Part shown: one piece after another, positions 52,650-61,418 of the stretch
How the letters are laid out: the number at the start of each line of letters is the position of its first letter
Position numbering within the stretch: the first letter of the stretch is position 1
Assembly: GCA_913056495.1 (NCBI GenBank)
Contig: CAJXMO010000014.1
Coordinates: forward strand, 1 to 64,000
Origin: an uncultured Alteromonadaceae bacterium
Lineage (GTDB): Bacteria; Pseudomonadota; Gammaproteobacteria; Enterobacterales; Alteromonadaceae
DNA length: 64,000 bases
Direction of reading: 5' to 3'
The notes under the pieces: model-generated
What the model saw: only the letters and a program-made list of their open reading frames with translations
Databases searched by the model: none
What the model was told of the DNA's origin: nothing
Translations under genes and position numbers: made by a program

Positions 52650-55600
52650 TATTGCTCCGGTTGACTTGTTTGTTGCAGTTTGATTAATTCTGCAAGTGCG
52701 GATTCAAATTCAAAATCATTGATATCATTGATAATTTGATTGATTTTTTGTCGATTTTCAGAATTAGCTGCGCGAGATAGTTGAGTCAGTAAGCGATCAT
52801 CAATTTCGTTATGAGTAACTTTTTCGATTAACTGGCTTAATGCAGGTTCAAGTGACTCAGTGGGTAAATCATCCGGTTGATTTAATTCTGGGTGTGACTC
52901 AATATATTTATCCACCCGAGTTTTAATTTGCTTAAGTTGAGCAAATATCAGGTCCAGCGTGGATTTAATGTCCTCTAATTGCTCTTTCTGAATTTGTTTT
53001 TCTAAGGTGTTAAAGTTTTCACTGAATTTGTGTAATGCGAGATTACCTGTAACGCCTTTCAGAGCATGTGCCAGCTGTTTTAATTGAGACCAGTTTGCAT
53101 CCGCCAGTAATTGATAATAGCTTGCTGACTGCTGGGTTTGCTCGTCAATAAAATGCGTTAATTCATTGAGGTAAGTGGTTGCATTTCCCCAAAGCTTGAT
53201 GCCTTTACTGAAACTAACCAATTGTCCGGGCTTATCGGCTGTTTTATCATTATTTTGAATGAGTTGAATGTTCATAACCTTTGCGATTTCTCGGTTTAAC
53301 TGTTCTAAATCAACAGGTTTATTCGCAAAACCACTCATACCCGCTTGTTTAGCTGCCTGCTTGTCGTTGCTCATCACGCTCGCAGTTAAAGCGATAATCG
53401 GTATCGGCTTTAGATTATTCTGGCGTTCACTTTCACGGCGGGATTGAGTCGCGGTTAATCCGTCCATCACGGGCATTTGAATATCCATTAATACCAGATC
53501 GATTTCGGGTTGTTTATCCATCCGGATTAATGCCTGCATCCCATCCCGAGCGGATAATACTTGATGCCCTTGTCTGGTCAACATTAAGGTCAACAGATCA
53601 ATATTTTGTTGAATATCATCCACTATCAGTATCGTCAGTGGTGGTAGTGTAGAATTGTGCTCAAATGAGCGGCTGATATCACATTTATCACTGATATCCA
53701 GCGGAATGCTCACTGTAAATTGGCTACCTTTGTTTAGCTCACTTTCAACTTTTATATTGCCATTCATCAGTTGAGCCAATTTATAACTGATGGTGGTGCC
53801 CAGTCCTGTGCCACCAAATTTGCGGCTGATGGAAGCGTCAGCCTGAGCGTAAGCGTCAAAAATATTTTTAACATGTTGCGGCGACATACCTATGCCAGTA
53901 TCTTCGACAATAAATTCAATTGTATTGTCCTTTGCCGGCTGAACAATCAGGTTAACAGAGCCTTCCGGGGTGAACTTAATGGCATTGCCAATTAAATTGG
54001 TCAGAATTTGTCTAAGCCTGTCCGGGTCGCCCTGATAGCAAGATGCGAGGTTGGATGAAAGTTCTGTATTTAATAAAATCCCTTTCTTTTTGGCCTCCAT
54101 ATACAGGGTAGATACCACGGCATCTACTTCTTCGATTAAATCAAAATCCCGAATGTCGAGTTCAAATTTACCTTTTTCTAGCTTAGCGCTGTCAAGGATA
54201 TCATTTAGTAAATGCAATAGAGATTTGGCTGAATGATTTATTGTCGTCAAATGTCTGGATTGTTCTGAGCTTAATTCGGTTTCAAGTAATATGTCACTAA
54301 AACCTATGATGGCATTCATTGGTGTGCGAATTTCATGGCTCATATTCGCGGTAAATGCAGCTCTGGCAGCCGCGGCTTGTTCAGCTGTTTCTTTGGCTTG
54401 CCTGAGTTCCTCTTCCATCAGCTTTCGCTCTGTAATATCCATGATAAAACCGTCAAGGCAAGTGGCTTTAGAATTTGGGTCTGCGACCTGACAGCCATAT
54501 TCGAGCAGCCATCGGATCTCACCACTTTTAGTAATCACTCTGTATTCGAGCGTGTAGCTTTTGCCTTGTTCATGATAAATCATGACGTTATCTAAATCTT
54601 CTGGATGAATGAGCTCTTTAAATGAGCGTTTTACATCGGGTATTTGAAAATCAGCAGCCGGGTAACCGGTAATAGATTCTACGGCATCACTGATATAAAT
54701 CATCGGCCATCCGCTTTGATCAATACATCTGAATGCTATACCAGGGATATTTGTAATTAACGACCTGAATTTACTTTCATTTTCTCTGAGCGCTGTCTCC
54801 ATTTTGACCCGCTCAGTCAAATCAGAACCAATTGCCACATACAGGGTTTCACCGTCAAAATCGACTTTGCCAACCGCAACCCTGACATCTTTTAAATAGC
54901 CGTCTTTATGGCGCACTTTAATATCTCGGCTTTTACCCACAAAATAGTTAATGCCGGTAGACAGTTGAAATTCAAACTCATCCTGAATATCTGGGGTCAG
55001 AAGTTGGGTAATTGATTGACCTTTGAGCTGGCTTTCATCCCAGCCAAACAAATGAAAAGTGGCCTGATTCGCACTGAGCACTTGTCCGTTTTTATCCATT
55101 GTTAAAATGCCATCTATCGCTGTATCCATAATCGCTTTGATTCTGTATTCATTGTTATTCGCCTGACGGGACAAATCGCGATATCTGAAAGTGTAATTGA
55201 CGGCCAATACCAAGCTAACCATGACTAAAGTGATACTGCCGATACCGATACCCAGATAAAGTGACATTTCATCGGGTTGATTGCTCAGCTCTAATCCTTC
55301 GGGTAAAACAAACCTGGCAGCAGCCATGCCTGTGTAATGCATACCTGAAATTGCAGAACCCATCACTAGGCTGGCAATGAGTGTCGTAAAAAGGTGAGAA
55401 TGCTTTTTTTCTGCATACCTGAGCAGAGCAAATTTTATCCATAAAGCCAGAATAGCCAGGCCAACGGCAACTACAATTGAGGTTATAAATAAGCCGATAT
55501 CATACCTGAGCAGGGGCGCCATTTGCATTGCAGCCATCCCCAAATAATGCATGGTACCTATCCCGGCACCCACCAGAATACCACCAATAACCAGTTGCTT

Positions 55601-55960
55601 TTTTTGTATCCGGGTCTGGCTTAAAATGCTCAGTGCGAGCCAGGAAGCCAATAATGAAGGAAACATTGAGGCCAGTGTAATGCCCCAGTCGTATTCAATT
55701 TGAGTACACAAACTAAAGGCAAGCATACCGATAAAATGCATTGACCAGACACCACCCCCCAGCGCAATTGCACCACTGGCCAGAGAAACATGGCGTCTGA
55801 TCTTATTGGTGGACGTGGCAGCAAACTCGGAAACTTGCAGACCGATAAAAGATGAGAGAATCGCGATGAGAACGGATAGACTGACAAGCCAAAAGTCGTA
55901 ACTGCCGTCTGCTAATAAGCTGTATTCAGGGATTTTAAACCAGCTTTGGATATAATTCAT
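52649..55960 (-). CDS. MHYT-PAS hybrid sensor histidine kinase
   Basis: 1103 residues. Seven-helix MHYT domain to about 260 with MHFIGM (74-79), MHYLGM (137-142) and MHYTGM (207-212), a putative copper/gas (NO, CO, O2) sensor. Two PAS domains follow (about 275-390 and 395-515), HisKA with H542 (NMSHEIRTPMNAI), ATPase with NLIGNAIKFT and GTGLGTTI, receiver with phospho-site D826 and an HPt domain with H965 (LAHALKGVTG). It is inner-membrane bound and has a full internal phosphorelay ending at HPt, whose natural acceptor is the coupled HD-GYP regulator. Promoter region shared only with the far nadK terminator. Confidence 0.94.
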   Translation of the reverse strand: MNYIQSWFKIPEYSLLADGSYDFWLVSLSVLIAILSSFIGLQVSEFAATSTNKIRRHVSLASGAIALGGGVWSMHFIGMLAFSLCTQIEYDWGITLASMFPSLLASWLALSILSQTRIQKKQLVIGGILVGAGIGTMHYLGMAAMQMAPLLRYDIGLFITSIVVAVGLAILALWIKFALLRYAEKKHSHLFTTLIASLVMGSAISGMHYTGMAAARFVLPEGLELSNQPDEMSLYLGIGIGSITLVMVSLVLAVNYTFRYRDLSRQANNNEYRIKAIMDTAIDGILTMDKNGQVLSANQATFHLFGWDESQLKGQSITQLLTPDIQDEFEFQLSTGINYFVGKSRDIKVRHKDGYLKDVRVAVGKVDFDGETLYVAIGSDLTERVKMETALRENESKFRSLITNIPGIAFRCIDQSGWPMIYISDAVESITGYPAADFQIPDVKRSFKELIHPEDLDNVMIYHEQGKSYTLEYRVITKSGEIRWLLEYGCQVADPNSKATCLDGFIMDITERKLMEEELRQAKETAEQAAAARAAFTANMSHEIRTPMNAIIGFSDILLETELSSEQSRHLTTINHSAKSLLHLLNDILDSAKLEKGKFELDIRDFDLIEEVDAVVSTLYMEAKKKGILLNTELSSNLASCYQGDPDRLRQILTNLIGNAIKFTPEGSVNLIVQPAKDNTIEFIVEDTGIGMSPQHVKNIFDAYAQADASISRKFGGTGLGTTISYKLAQLMNGNIKVESELNKGSQFTVSIPLDISDKCDISRSFEHNSTLPPLTILIVDDIQQNIDLLTLMLTRQGHQVLSARDGMQALIRMDKQPEIDLVLMDIQMPVMDGLTATQSRRESERQNNLKPIPIIALTASVMSNDKQAAKQAGMSGFANKPVDLEQLNREIAKVMNIQLIQNNDKTADKPGQLVSFSKGIKLWGNATTYLNELTHFIDEQTQQSASYYQLLADANWSQLKQLAHALKGVTGNLALHKFSENFNTLEKQIQKEQLEDIKSTLDLIFAQLKQIKTRVDKYIESHPELNQPDDLPTESLEPALSQLIEKVTHNEIDDRLLTQLSRAANSENRQKINQIINDINDFEFESALAELIKLQQTSQPEQ

Positions 55961-56157
55961 ATATGACCGTGTGAGTTTATTTTAAGGCTGTAATCCAACT
56001 CATACTGAATAAATCCCTGTTTGTATCAGTCAGATGTCATTTTCCCTAAATATTCTCAATCATGCCAACTCGATGAGATGGTCCTTTTAATTGCCTTTAA
56101 TATAAGTTAATAAATACTAAAGTGTTCAGTGTAACCTTTCTTTCTCGATAAAAAAAT

Positions 56158-56177
56158 ACGAATCGGTCACGATTCGT
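56158..56177 (-). terminator. Terminator of nadK
   Basis: Minus-strand stem ACGAATCG/CGATTCGT with a 4-base loop, then a seven-T run (plus-strand A-run just below 56157), 19 bases after the nadK stop. Confidence 0.9.
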
Positions 56178-56195
56178 TATTTTACTCTGGGCGGT

Positions 56196-57077
56196 TTAAT
56201 AGAGTTTACTACCCCAATTCAGCTTTCGTCTTAAAACACTAAAATAATTGTAATCCTTTGGATGTATTAATTTTAGCGGATGAGGTGATTTTTTAATTCG
56301 CACTTCATCTCCTTGTAAGACAGGTAAAGTGACATGCCCGTCACAGGTTACACCCAACTGGGCCTGTGCTTTGTTTGAGACGACCAAACGTAAATCTGAA
56401 TCAGCATCAACGACTAAAGGACGATTTGCCAGCGAGTGTGGGAACATAGGTAATAATACTATGGCGTTTAAATTAGGGGTTAAAATTGGACCGCCGCCCG
56501 ATAAGGAATAGGCGGTTGAGCCTGTCGGCGTGCACATAATTAAGCCATCGGCTCGCTGGCTGAAAACGAACTTATCATTGATATAAACTTCAAATTCTAT
56601 CATATGAGCGACTTTGTCAGAGTGCAAAACGGCTTCGTTAACCGCAGTATTGGTTGCTTTTACCTGATTATGCCGGTGAACTTCGACCTCCAGTAAAAAC
56701 CTTTCTTCGGTTGTGAATTGCCCTTTTAGTACCTGGCTCAGTACAGATTCACAGGCATCTGGATGAATGTCGGTTAAAAATCCTAAGTTTCCGCGGTTTA
56801 CCCCGATTACCAGGGTATCGAAACGGGATAATACTCTGGCGGCACCCAGCATATTTCCATCACCGCCGACAACAATCACTAAGTCACAAAACTCGCCCAG
56901 TTCAACCAAGTTTAAAGATTGCACATCTTCTTCATCATTGATTAAAGCCACTCTTTGTTCAATAAAAACATCACACCCCTGTTGGGTCAGAAAGGCTCTG
57001 AGTGACTCAACAGTTTGCTGTGTTTCTGAATGATTTGCTTTGCCAACGATTCCAATTTTATTAAATAATTTAGCCAT
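56196..57077 (-). CDS. nadK: NAD kinase
   Basis: 293 residues, the standard size. It phosphorylates NAD to NADP. The [13 protein letters not shown] motif is at 71-83, [16 protein letters not shown] near 182-197, and the NE motif [12 protein letters not shown] is near 143-154. It diverges from hrcA-grpE; in E. coli nadK likewise lies divergent to grpE. Terminator just after it. Confidence 0.97.
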   Translation of the reverse strand: MAKLFNKIGIVGKANHSETQQTVESLRAFLTQQGCDVFIEQRVALINDEEDVQSLNLVELGEFCDLVIVVGGDGNMLGAARVLSRFDTLVIGVNRGNLGFLTDIHPDACESVLSQVLKGQFTTEERFLLEVEVHRHNQVKATNTAVNEAVLHSDKVAHMIEFEVYINDKFVFSQRADGLIMCTPTGSTAYSLSGGGPILTPNLNAIVLLPMFPHSLANRPLVVDADSDLRLVVSNKAQAQLGVTCDGHVTLPVLQGDEVRIKKSPHPLKLIHPKDYNYFSVLRRKLNWGSKLY

Positions 57078-57134
57078 ATGTGCAACTTCATCCTTAGGGT
57101 CAATTAACTATATCGTTAAGTTTATCAATAATTA

Positions 57135-57162
57135 ATTGAAATTTATCTAATACACCTCATAT
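57135..57162 (+). promoter_or_regulatory. Sigma-32-like promoter of hrcA-grpE
   Basis: ATTGAAA (57135-57141), a 13-base spacer and CCTCATAT (57155-57162) differ from CTTGAAA / CCCCATNT in two positions, with the same spacing as the htpG promoter. Start would be about 57170, 41 bases before hrcA. No CIRCE element (TTAGCACTC/GAGTGCTAA) is seen here. Confidence 0.6.
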
Positions 57163-57210
57163 AAATTAAATAAATTAATAAAAATAATTCGAGTTATTTG
57201 GTGAGCATGA

Positions 57211-58251
57211 ATGACCAATGTAGATTTAAAACCCAGAGCACGACAAATTTTACATGTGTTGGTTGAGCAATATCTGAATCAGGGTCAGCCTGTATCTTCT
57301 AAACATTTGGCCCAAATTGAATCGATTTCTGCAAGCTCAGCAACCGTTCGAAACATTATGATGACGCTTGAAAAAGCCGGATTACTGATGTCACCACATA
57401 CATCCGCCGGACGCATTCCGACCGCTCAGGGATTGCGTTTATTCGTTGATGAGCTGCTAACGGTCGACTCTTTTCAGGATTTTTTAAACGTTAATCAGTT
57501 GCCCGAACTTGAACAGCGATTACTGCAAAGGCAACTGTCAGCCACTCAGTTATGTCAACATGCATCAAAATTGTTGGCAGACGTAACACATTTAACCAGC
57601 ATGGTGACTATACCCAGAAAGCAGGAAGTCGCTGTTGAACGGATTGAGTTTATCCATTTATCTGATACCCGTTTAATGGCCATTATTGTGCTTAAAAATG
57701 GAGATATTCAAAATAAGGTCATTGACTTACCCATTAGCATTACGCATGCAACTTTATTGAAAACCAGCGAACTGATGAATATGGTGCTGGCCGGTAAAAC
57801 GTTAAGTCAGGGTTACAAACAGATCAAAGAGCTGGCCAAGGGGGATGCTCAGCTTGATTGTTTAACCGATTTAACTTTGCAAAAGGATAATGTGAATGAA
57901 GCGATTGGCAATCTTTTAGTGGCCGGGCAAAGTCACTTATTAGATGAAAATATTAGTCCTGAATTGAATAAGATTCGGGCCGTTTTTGAAGCCATAGCGG
58001 ATAAACATCTGGTGCTGGATATTATGGAAAGGTGCCGCGATGAAAAAGGGGTTAAAATTTTTATCGGTGAAGAAACAGGCATCGAAACTTTGTCTGAGTG
58101 CAGTTTAATTAGTGCGCCATATCGGGCCAACGGTCAGGTTGTTGGCAGTCTGGCGGTTATAGGTCCAACACGGATGGATTATAGAAAAGTGATACCAATT
58201 ATCGATATGACATCTAAATTATTAACTTCTGCCTTGAATCAGTTAAGATAG
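57211..58251 (+). CDS. hrcA: Heat-inducible transcription repressor HrcA
   Basis: 346 residues. Winged-helix start RARQILHVLVEQYLNQGQPVSSKHLA and SATVRNIMMTLEKAGLL at 35-70, GRIPTAQGLRLFVDEL near 69-84, and the dimerisation/GAF-like inserts with the C-terminal MDYRKVIPIIDMTSKLL. HrcA represses chaperone genes through CIRCE boxes and is uncommon in Gammaproteobacteria, where sigma-32 dominates. Here it precedes grpE directly, as in many Firmicutes, but dnaK and dnaJ are not next. CIRCE sites must lie outside this window, if present. Confidence 0.94.
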   Translation: MTNVDLKPRARQILHVLVEQYLNQGQPVSSKHLAQIESISASSATVRNIMMTLEKAGLLMSPHTSAGRIPTAQGLRLFVDELLTVDSFQDFLNVNQLPELEQRLLQRQLSATQLCQHASKLLADVTHLTSMVTIPRKQEVAVERIEFIHLSDTRLMAIIVLKNGDIQNKVIDLPISITHATLLKTSELMNMVLAGKTLSQGYKQIKELAKGDAQLDCLTDLTLQKDNVNEAIGNLLVAGQSHLLDENISPELNKIRAVFEAIADKHLVLDIMERCRDEKGVKIFIGEETGIETLSECSLISAPYRANGQVVGSLAVIGPTRMDYRKVIPIIDMTSKLLTSALNQLR

Positions 58252-58303
58252 TCCCCATTATTGAGGAAATTCGTAAGTGAAACCGTTTTGGAGTTTTAAA
58301 AAG

Positions 58304-58906
58304 ATGAGTAATGAACCACAAGATACTCAAGCTGAAGAGCAAGTAGAAGCTGCGCCAGAGACGCAGGAGCAGCAAGCTGAAACAGCTGAAGTTGTAGATG
58401 AAAGGGATCAGAAAATTGCTGAATTGAGTGCAAAGCTAGCTGCATCAGAAGCCAAAGTAACTGAACAGCAGGATTCTGTTGTCCGGGCAAAAGCAGAAGT
58501 TGAAAATATTCGCAGACGTGCCGCGCAAGATGTCGAAAAAGCACACAAGTTTGCATTAGAAAAATTTGCCGGTGAACTTTTACCTATTGTTGATAATCTG
58601 CAACGAGCATTGGAAGCGGCTGATAAGTCAAATGAAGCTTTGGTTCCTATGATTGAAGGGATCGAATTAACGCAAAAGAGTTTTGATAATACGCTGGGCA
58701 AATTTGGAATCGAAGTCGTTGCCCCAGCTCAGGGTGATGCATTAAATCCTGATTTGCATCAGGCGATGTCTATGCTGCCAAATCCGGATGTTGCGCCAAA
58801 TGCGATTATTGATTGCTTGCAAAAAGGTTACACTATCAATGGCCGTTTATTACGCCCGGCTATGGTCATTGTATCTGCAGCCGGTGGGGTTGATACTAAA
58901 GCATAA
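58304..58906 (+). CDS. grpE: Nucleotide exchange factor GrpE
   Basis: 200 residues from the ATG at 58304 with GGAG 7-10 bases upstream; a GTG at 58277 would add nine residues. Acidic disordered start, long coiled coil (about 40-100), then the four-helix and beta domain with [21 protein letters not shown]-like [13 protein letters not shown] and the C-terminal [21 protein letters not shown]. It resets DnaK by releasing ADP. Lies 52 bases after hrcA; followed by a terminator. Confidence 0.97.
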   Translation: MSNEPQDTQAEEQVEAAPETQEQQAETAEVVDERDQKIAELSAKLAASEAKVTEQQDSVVRAKAEVENIRRRAAQDVEKAHKFALEKFAGELLPIVDNLQRALEAADKSNEALVPMIEGIELTQKSFDNTLGKFGIEVVAPAQGDALNPDLHQAMSMLPNPDVAPNAIIDCLQKGYTINGRLLRPAMVIVSAAGGVDTKA

Positions 58907-58943
58907 CGAATTTCTTAACGGATATATCAGTGATTGCAAAAAA

Positions 58944-58965
58944 CGGAGGCTAAGCCTCCGTTTTT
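58944..58965 (+). terminator. Terminator of hrcA-grpE
   Basis: Stem CGGAGGC/GCCTCCG with a 3-base loop and flanking A and T runs, 37 bases after the grpE stop. Confidence 0.92.
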
Positions 58966-58998
58966 GTTATTCGTTTCATCTACTAGGGTGACAGCCTG

Positions 58999-59388
58999 TC
59001 AGTTTTTAGGTGTCGCTTTATCTTCAATTAAATGCATTAACTCGCGTTTAAGTAAGTATTGATCACCTGTATTTAATTCAACAATCCGGCGTAAATGCGT
59101 CACACTGTCGATATCTATTTGCTCACATTGTAAACCAAGCACATCCGGCTCTATATGAACAATTTTAACGGACATCTTGATTTTTAAATCGGGCGCATCA
59201 GTTAAACCAAAATTCAGATTAAAGGTATCTTGATGATTCAGTTGCGAAGGCAATGCATTTTCCGGATAACTTATTAAAGCTCCATTGAGAGATACATCAA
59301 TTAATTCAACCTGCCATATATCATGATCATGGCTTAAAGTGGCATGGTTATCAAAAAATACCCGGGTATAATGTCTGCGCTCAGTCAT
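58999..59388 (-). CDS. PilZ domain c-di-GMP-binding protein
   Basis: 129 residues. The c-di-GMP-binding signatures are RRHYTR (4-9) and DVSLNG (31-36), the RxxxR and DxSxxG motifs of PilZ, with the remaining residues forming the beta barrel and a C-terminal helix. It is a stand-alone effector whose partner is unknown. It lies between the grpE terminator and the ettA terminator on the minus strand. Confidence 0.93.
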   Translation of the reverse strand: MTERRHYTRVFFDNHATLSHDHDIWQVELIDVSLNGALISYPENALPSQLNHQDTFNLNFGLTDAPDLKIKMSVKIVHIEPDVLGLQCEQIDIDSVTHLRRIVELNTGDQYLLKRELMHLIEDKATPKN

Positions 59389-59434
59389 AAGTCATCTTCT
59401 TTGAAGCAATAAATTTAAAGATAGCGTATATACA

Positions 59435-59462
59435 AAAAAGCAGCAAAATCTTGCTGCTTTTT
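59435..59462 (-). terminator. Terminator of ettA
   Basis: Minus-strand stem AAAAAGCAGCAA/TTGCTGCTTTTT with a 4-base loop and T-run; 14 bases after the ettA stop and before PilZ. Works in both directions. Confidence 0.9.
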
Positions 59463-59475
59463 AATTTTTATAGGC

Positions 59476-61143
59476 TTAGCCGATTTTTTTGTATTTGATT
59501 CTGTGCGGATGCAGTACCGCTTCCTCACCCAGAGTTTGTTTTAACCAAGCTTCGTATTCGGTGTAGTTCCCTTCATAGAAGTTAACCTGACCTTCATCAC
59601 GATAGTCCAGAATATGGGTTGCGATTCTGTCTAAAAACCAACGGTCATGCGATATCACCATAGCGCAGCCAGGAAAATCCAATAATGCATTTTCCAGCGC
59701 TCGCAGCGTTTCAACATCTAAATCATTGGTTGGCTCATCCAGTAATAATACGTTACCGCCGGCTTTTAATAATTTAGCCAAATGCACACGGTTTCTCTCA
59801 CCACCGGATAATTCGCCAATGCGTTTTTGCTGATCTGAACCTTTAAAGTTAAATCGGCTAACATAAGCACGGCTGTTAATTTCAAAGCTGCCAATCTGAA
59901 TCACATCCTGACCATCAGAAATTTCCTGCCATACGGTGTTATCATCATTCATATCATCACGGAACTGATCAACACTGGAGAGCTTAACGGTATCACCGAC
60001 AATAATTTCACCAGAATCCGGTTGCTCCTGACCCGATAACATTCTAAATAATGTCGATTTACCTGCACCGTTTGGACCGATAATGCCAACAATCGCCCCT
60101 TTAGGCATAGTGAAGTTTAAGCCGTCAATTAGGACTCGATCACCATAAGATTTTTTTAGATCATGTACTTCAATGACTTTGTCACCTAAACGTTCACCCG
60201 GCGGAATATAAAGTTCATTGGTTTCATTTCGACGTTGGAAATCTTGGTTATTCAGCTCTTCAAAGCGGGCCATACGCGCTTTACTTTTTGCCTGACGGCC
60301 TTTTGGATTGTTTCTGACCCATTCAAGTTCTTGTTTAATTGAGCGCTGGCGTGCATTTTCATTTTTTTCTTCTTGCTCTAAACGTGCATCTTTTTGTTCC
60401 AGCCATGAAGAATAATTACCTTCCCAAGGAATGCCTTGGCCACGATCAAGTTCTAATATCCAGCCGGCAACATTATCAAGGAAGTATCTATCATGGGTAA
60501 TGGCAACGACAGTCCCTTCATAGTCATGTAAAAAGCGCTCAAGCCAAGCAACCGATTCTGCATCCAAGTGGTTGGTCGGTTCATCCAGTAATAACATATC
60601 CGGCTTTTCTAATAATAACCGACATAATGCCACACGACGTCTTTCACCACCGGATAGTTTATTTACATCTGCATCCCAAGGCGGCAATCTAAGCGCATCT
60701 GCTGCGCGCTCGAGCATATTTTCAATGTTGTGTCCGTCAGTGGCCTGGATGATGGCTTCTAACTCGCCTTGCTCTTTAGCCAACGCATCAAAATCTGCAT
60801 CAGGTTCAGCATAGGCAGCATATACTTCATCCAGTCTGCTAATTGCATTTTTAACGACAGCTACAGCTTCTTCGATATTTTCGCGAACGTTTTTTTCCGG
60901 GTTTAGCTGAGGTTCTTGCGGTAAATAACCTATATTGATTCCGGGTTGGGCACGTGCTTCACCTTCAATTTCGGTATCTATACCCGCCATTATTCTAAGC
61001 AGGGTCGATTTACCGGCACCATTTAAACCTAAAACGCCTATTTTGGCGCCCGGGAAAAAGCACAGATTAATATTTTTTAAAATCTCACGTTTCGGTGGCA
61101 CGATTTTGCCAACCTGAGACATTGTATAAACGTATTGCGCCAT
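59476..61143 (-). CDS. ettA: Energy-dependent translational throttle protein EttA
   Basis: 555 residues, an ABC-F protein. Two ABC domains: Walker A GLNGAGKS at 39-46 with signature LSGGERRRV, and GPNGAGKS near 356 with LSGGERNRV. Between them an arm and linker (RLEQEEKNENARQRSIKQEL). No membrane domain. EttA binds the ribosomal E site and gates the first peptide bond in an ADP/ATP-dependent way. Divergent from the large GGDEF-EAL gene. Confidence 0.96.
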   Translation of the reverse strand: MAQYVYTMSQVGKIVPPKREILKNINLCFFPGAKIGVLGLNGAGKSTLLRIMAGIDTEIEGEARAQPGINIGYLPQEPQLNPEKNVRENIEEAVAVVKNAISRLDEVYAAYAEPDADFDALAKEQGELEAIIQATDGHNIENMLERAADALRLPPWDADVNKLSGGERRRVALCRLLLEKPDMLLLDEPTNHLDAESVAWLERFLHDYEGTVVAITHDRYFLDNVAGWILELDRGQGIPWEGNYSSWLEQKDARLEQEEKNENARQRSIKQELEWVRNNPKGRQAKSKARMARFEELNNQDFQRRNETNELYIPPGERLGDKVIEVHDLKKSYGDRVLIDGLNFTMPKGAIVGIIGPNGAGKSTLFRMLSGQEQPDSGEIIVGDTVKLSSVDQFRDDMNDDNTVWQEISDGQDVIQIGSFEINSRAYVSRFNFKGSDQQKRIGELSGGERNRVHLAKLLKAGGNVLLLDEPTNDLDVETLRALENALLDFPGCAMVISHDRWFLDRIATHILDYRDEGQVNFYEGNYTEYEAWLKQTLGEEAVLHPHRIKYKKIG

Positions 61144-61418
61144 GAGTTCAATCCTAATTTGTTTTTGATTAAATCAATTTAATTTGGCGTTATTCTAACG
61201 CCTGATGAGTCATTTAGAAACCATCGAATTTGTCAGAGATCATAGAATTTATAATGCCTGAAGGCGAGCAATGCTTAAAAAAATTTGCATTTTCGGGCCA
61301 AATAGCGCTTTAATAGAGGCATGGTCATTTATCGACGTTCTTTACCCATAGCGGGTTCGTGGCACTGACTAATGAATAAGAAAAACAAAATAATCATAAA
61401 TTGAGGCTCAGTCATTAA

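Noticed and set aside
57078..57210. CIRCE element before hrcA
   Set aside because: I looked for TTAGCACTC and its complement between nadK and hrcA and found neither half.
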